Below, in pieces: positions 62,198 through 64,000 of a DNA stretch of 64,000 nucleotides (positions are counted from its first letter, which is position 1; every line of letters begins with the position of its first letter). Origin of the DNA: Roseibium aestuarii (GTDB lineage: Bacteria > Pseudomonadota > Alphaproteobacteria > Rhizobiales > Stappiaceae). Below the pieces are notes generated by a model. The model was not told the DNA's origin and did no database searches. It worked only from the letters and a program-made list of their open reading frames with translations. The position numbers were made by a program, and so were the translations under genes. The stretch covers positions 806,001 to 870,000 of the forward strand of contig NZ_VORA01000001.1 in assembly GCF_008477545.1 (NCBI RefSeq), given 5' to 3'.

Positions 62198-62998
62198 ATG
62201 TCGAAACATCCCGGCCTGTCCTGGAGGTTCACCCACGCCATCACCCGGGTTCCGGCCGAAAGCGTGGCCCATGGCCTCAGGGCAGAGGACACCGGCAACC
62301 CGGATCCGCAGGAGTTCCGCGTCCAGCACGCGGCCTATGTCTCGGCGCTGGAAGAGGCGGGGCTGATGGTGGACGTTCTACCCTCGCTGGAGGCCTTCCC
62401 CGACAGCTGCTTCGTCGAGGATCCCGCCTTCTGCCTGCCGGAAGGGGCCATCCTACTGCGGCCGGGCCATCCCACCCGCATGGACGAACCGGACGAGATC
62501 CGCTTTGCGCTCGAGAAGCGGTTCCGCAAGGTTCTCGATCTGCCAGGCACCGGCCATGTGGACGGCGGTGACATCCTCACCCTCGATGACGAGATCCTGA
62601 TCGGCCTGTCCGCCCGGACCGACAGGGATGGGGCCGAGGCCTTCGCGACCCTGCTGGCCGAATGGGGCTATTCGGTACGGATCGTCGAAACACCGGCGGG
62701 CGTCCTGCATTTCAAGACGGCCTGCTCCACCCTCGGCGAAGATGTCATTCTCGCGACCCGGCCGATGATCGAGAGCGGTCTCTTCGGCGATCGCAAGGTC
62801 GTGGCCGTGGCCGATGGGGAGGACTATTGCGCCAATGTCATCCGGGTGAATGACGTGGTGCTGGTGCCCGAGGGCTATCCCGCAACGCTTGCCAACATTC
62901 AGGCCGCCGGCTTCCGCACCCGCCTCATGCCGGTCAGCGAGCCGCGCAAGGTGGACGGCGGTCTCTCCTGTCTCTCCCTGCGGTTCAGTCTGAACTGA
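62198..62998 (+). CDS. Dimethylarginine dimethylaminohydrolase (DDAH)
   Basis: A 266-residue amidinotransferase-fold enzyme that hydrolyses N-omega-methylated arginines to citrulline. DSCFVEDPAF, GTGHVDGGD (catalytic His) and the C-terminal GGLSCLSLR (catalytic Cys) are present. A DDAH assignment rests on length and these motifs; arginine deiminase is longer. It follows the asparaginase in a probable operon. Confidence 0.9.
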   Translation: MSKHPGLSWRFTHAITRVPAESVAHGLRAEDTGNPDPQEFRVQHAAYVSALEEAGLMVDVLPSLEAFPDSCFVEDPAFCLPEGAILLRPGHPTRMDEPDEIRFALEKRFRKVLDLPGTGHVDGGDILTLDDEILIGLSARTDRDGAEAFATLLAEWGYSVRIVETPAGVLHFKTACSTLGEDVILATRPMIESGLFGDRKVVAVADGEDYCANVIRVNDVVLVPEGYPATLANIQAAGFRTRLMPVSEPRKVDGGLSCLSLRFSLN

Positions 62999-63022
62999 GC
63001 CGCGCCAGAAGCGTGATGGCGA

Positions 63023-64000
63023 TCAGCGGACGATGTTGCCGCTGATTGCCAGATGCGCCCAGTCGCTTGCCTCAGCCAGATCTTGCGTGACCTGATCGGT
63101 CCAGCGGTAACCGGCAATTGCCTTGTCCCGCGATGCCTCGATGATGTTGCCCTGAAGCACGGCGCTGCCGGCCTCCTCCACCACCGTGACGGCGATCCCG
63201 GTGCCACAGGCGCGCAGCACATTCTGGGACGCGACCACATTGCGCAGATACGGCCCCCAGCCGAGCATCAGGCCGAACTGCGGCGCGGCTTCCACCACAT
63301 TGCCCGTGACCGTCGTGTCGGCTTCCACCGAGATGCCGATGCCGAAGCCCGCTATTTCCGCCGGATAGGGCCCAATGGACGACAGGTTGCGCACGATGTT
63401 GCCGGACACCACGGCCATGCGTCCGCCGTCCAGGAAATTGGCGATGGAGATGCCGGTGGTCGCGCCGTCGACGATGTTGTTCGCGACAATCGCTCCCTCG
63501 AAGGCGAATTCCGAATAGATCCCGACCTCGCCCGAGCGCAGGCACGAGTTGCCGATGATCTGCACATTGGAGCCGGAATTGGCGCGGATGGCGGAAAAGG
63601 CGCAGTCGGCGATGCGATTGCCGCTGATGACCACCCCATGGGCGCGGAAGACATTGATGCCATTGCCCCACTGGCCGGTGCCGCCATGGCGCGAGGCGAT
63701 GCGCTCGACCCGGTTTCCCGACACCAGCGTGCCGTCCTCGCCGTCGGACCAGCGGTGGATCCAGATGCCGCCGGCAGCGCAATCCTCCACCACATTGTCG
63801 GTGAGCGACAGGCCGGTCGCCTCGCGGGACCAGATCCCCGCTTCCGCCGCGCCGCTGAAGCGGCAGTTGCGGATCGCACCGGAACTGCGGGTGAGGACGA
63901 GCGCCGATTTCGCCGAGCCGGAGACGGCGCAGTCGGTCATGGTCAGCCCGGTGACCGAGGAAAAGTCGAGCAGCCCGTCGGCCTGATCCCCGATCGACCG
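63023..64000 (-). CDS. Beta-helix repeat protein (TIGR03808-like), 5' truncated by window
   Basis: At least 325 residues, and the frame stays open to the right edge (the start lies beyond 64000). The sequence is a run of right-handed beta-helix coils of about 22-25 residues (VVISGNRIADCAFSAIRANSGSNVQIIG, then AVVSGNIVRN and VTGNVVEAAPQFGLMLGWGP). This matches the Tat-exported repeat family known mainly from Rhizobiales. The Tat signal would be in the missing N terminus. The function is unknown. Confidence 0.75.
   Translation of the reverse strand, partial: RSIGDQADGLLDFSSVTGLTMTDCAVSGSAKSALVLTRSSGAIRNCRFSGAAEAGIWSREATGLSLTDNVVEDCAAGGIWIHRWSDGEDGTLVSGNRVERIASRHGGTGQWGNGINVFRAHGVVISGNRIADCAFSAIRANSGSNVQIIGNSCLRSGEVGIYSEFAFEGAIVANNIVDGATTGISIANFLDGGRMAVVSGNIVRNLSSIGPYPAEIAGFGIGISVEADTTVTGNVVEAAPQFGLMLGWGPYLRNVVASQNVLRACGTGIAVTVVEEAGSAVLQGNIIEASRDKAIAGYRWTDQVTQDLAEASDWAHLAISGNIVR

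Noticed and set aside
1-64000. CRISPR arrays and complete insertion sequences
   Set aside because: No regularly spaced repeats with unique spacers, no cas genes and no transposase were seen.

Overview
The window is high-GC chromosomal DNA of an alphaproteobacterium, most likely of the Hyphomicrobiales (Stappia/Roseibium/Pannonibacter-like). This is inferred from the gene set: form I CO dehydrogenase coxMSL with the MHYT-LytTR regulator coxC, a TRAP transporter, malate synthase G, a rhizobial-type L-asparaginase, and a beta-helix repeat protein resembling a Tat-exported family of Rhizobiales. A marker-gene search would be needed to name the genus.

Layout. 18-6033 is a CO-oxidation locus on the minus strand (coxC, an 832-bp gap, then coxM-coxS-coxL). 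The next cox gene probably starts just off the left edge, because a ribosome-binding-like AAGGA ends the window there. 6344-31555 is a 25.2-kb integrated island bounded by a 59-bp perfect direct repeat of the 3' part of tRNA-Pro(CGG). The intact tRNA lies at the right end. The tyrosine recombinase at the left end is broken by an in-frame TAG. Pairs of an 11-bp repeat sit 77 bp (left) and 73 bp (right) inside the two att copies and look like recombinase arm sites. 31582-64000 is ordinary chromosome: tRNA-Gln, an exonuclease, a TRAP transporter, tRNA-modification genes, a CoxG-like protein, an antiporter, malate synthase G, a two-component system divergent from an EF-hand protein, an ornithine/lysine decarboxylase, a RES/Xre toxin-antitoxin pair, a SulP transporter and an amino-acid-metabolism stretch.

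The island is a defence island with at least three modules. (A) An Xre regulator is divergent from a nuclease-like protein and a soluble FtsH-like AAA-M41 protease with an unfamiliar N-terminal domain. I know no described system with this pair, and it is the best candidate for something new. (B) A Dcm-type cytosine methyltransferase and Vsr accompany a four-gene operon (MutL-like ATPase, Z1 ATPase, DUF4420-like PD-(D/E)XK protein, AIPR protein) that matches the known Mza-type defence set. (C) A HEPN protein and a WYL regulator are divergent from a RecB-like nuclease/helicase that is translationally coupled to McrB and McrC. This is a composite type IV-like system, and a small HNH-type gene pair lies next to it. 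Modules B and C together raise a self-recognition question, because a 5mC methyltransferase and an McrBC-like system share one island.

Elsewhere, the chromosomal genes mostly form short operons with clear ribosome-binding sites, and several rho-independent terminators are visible. No CRISPR array, rRNA or complete insertion sequence was seen.
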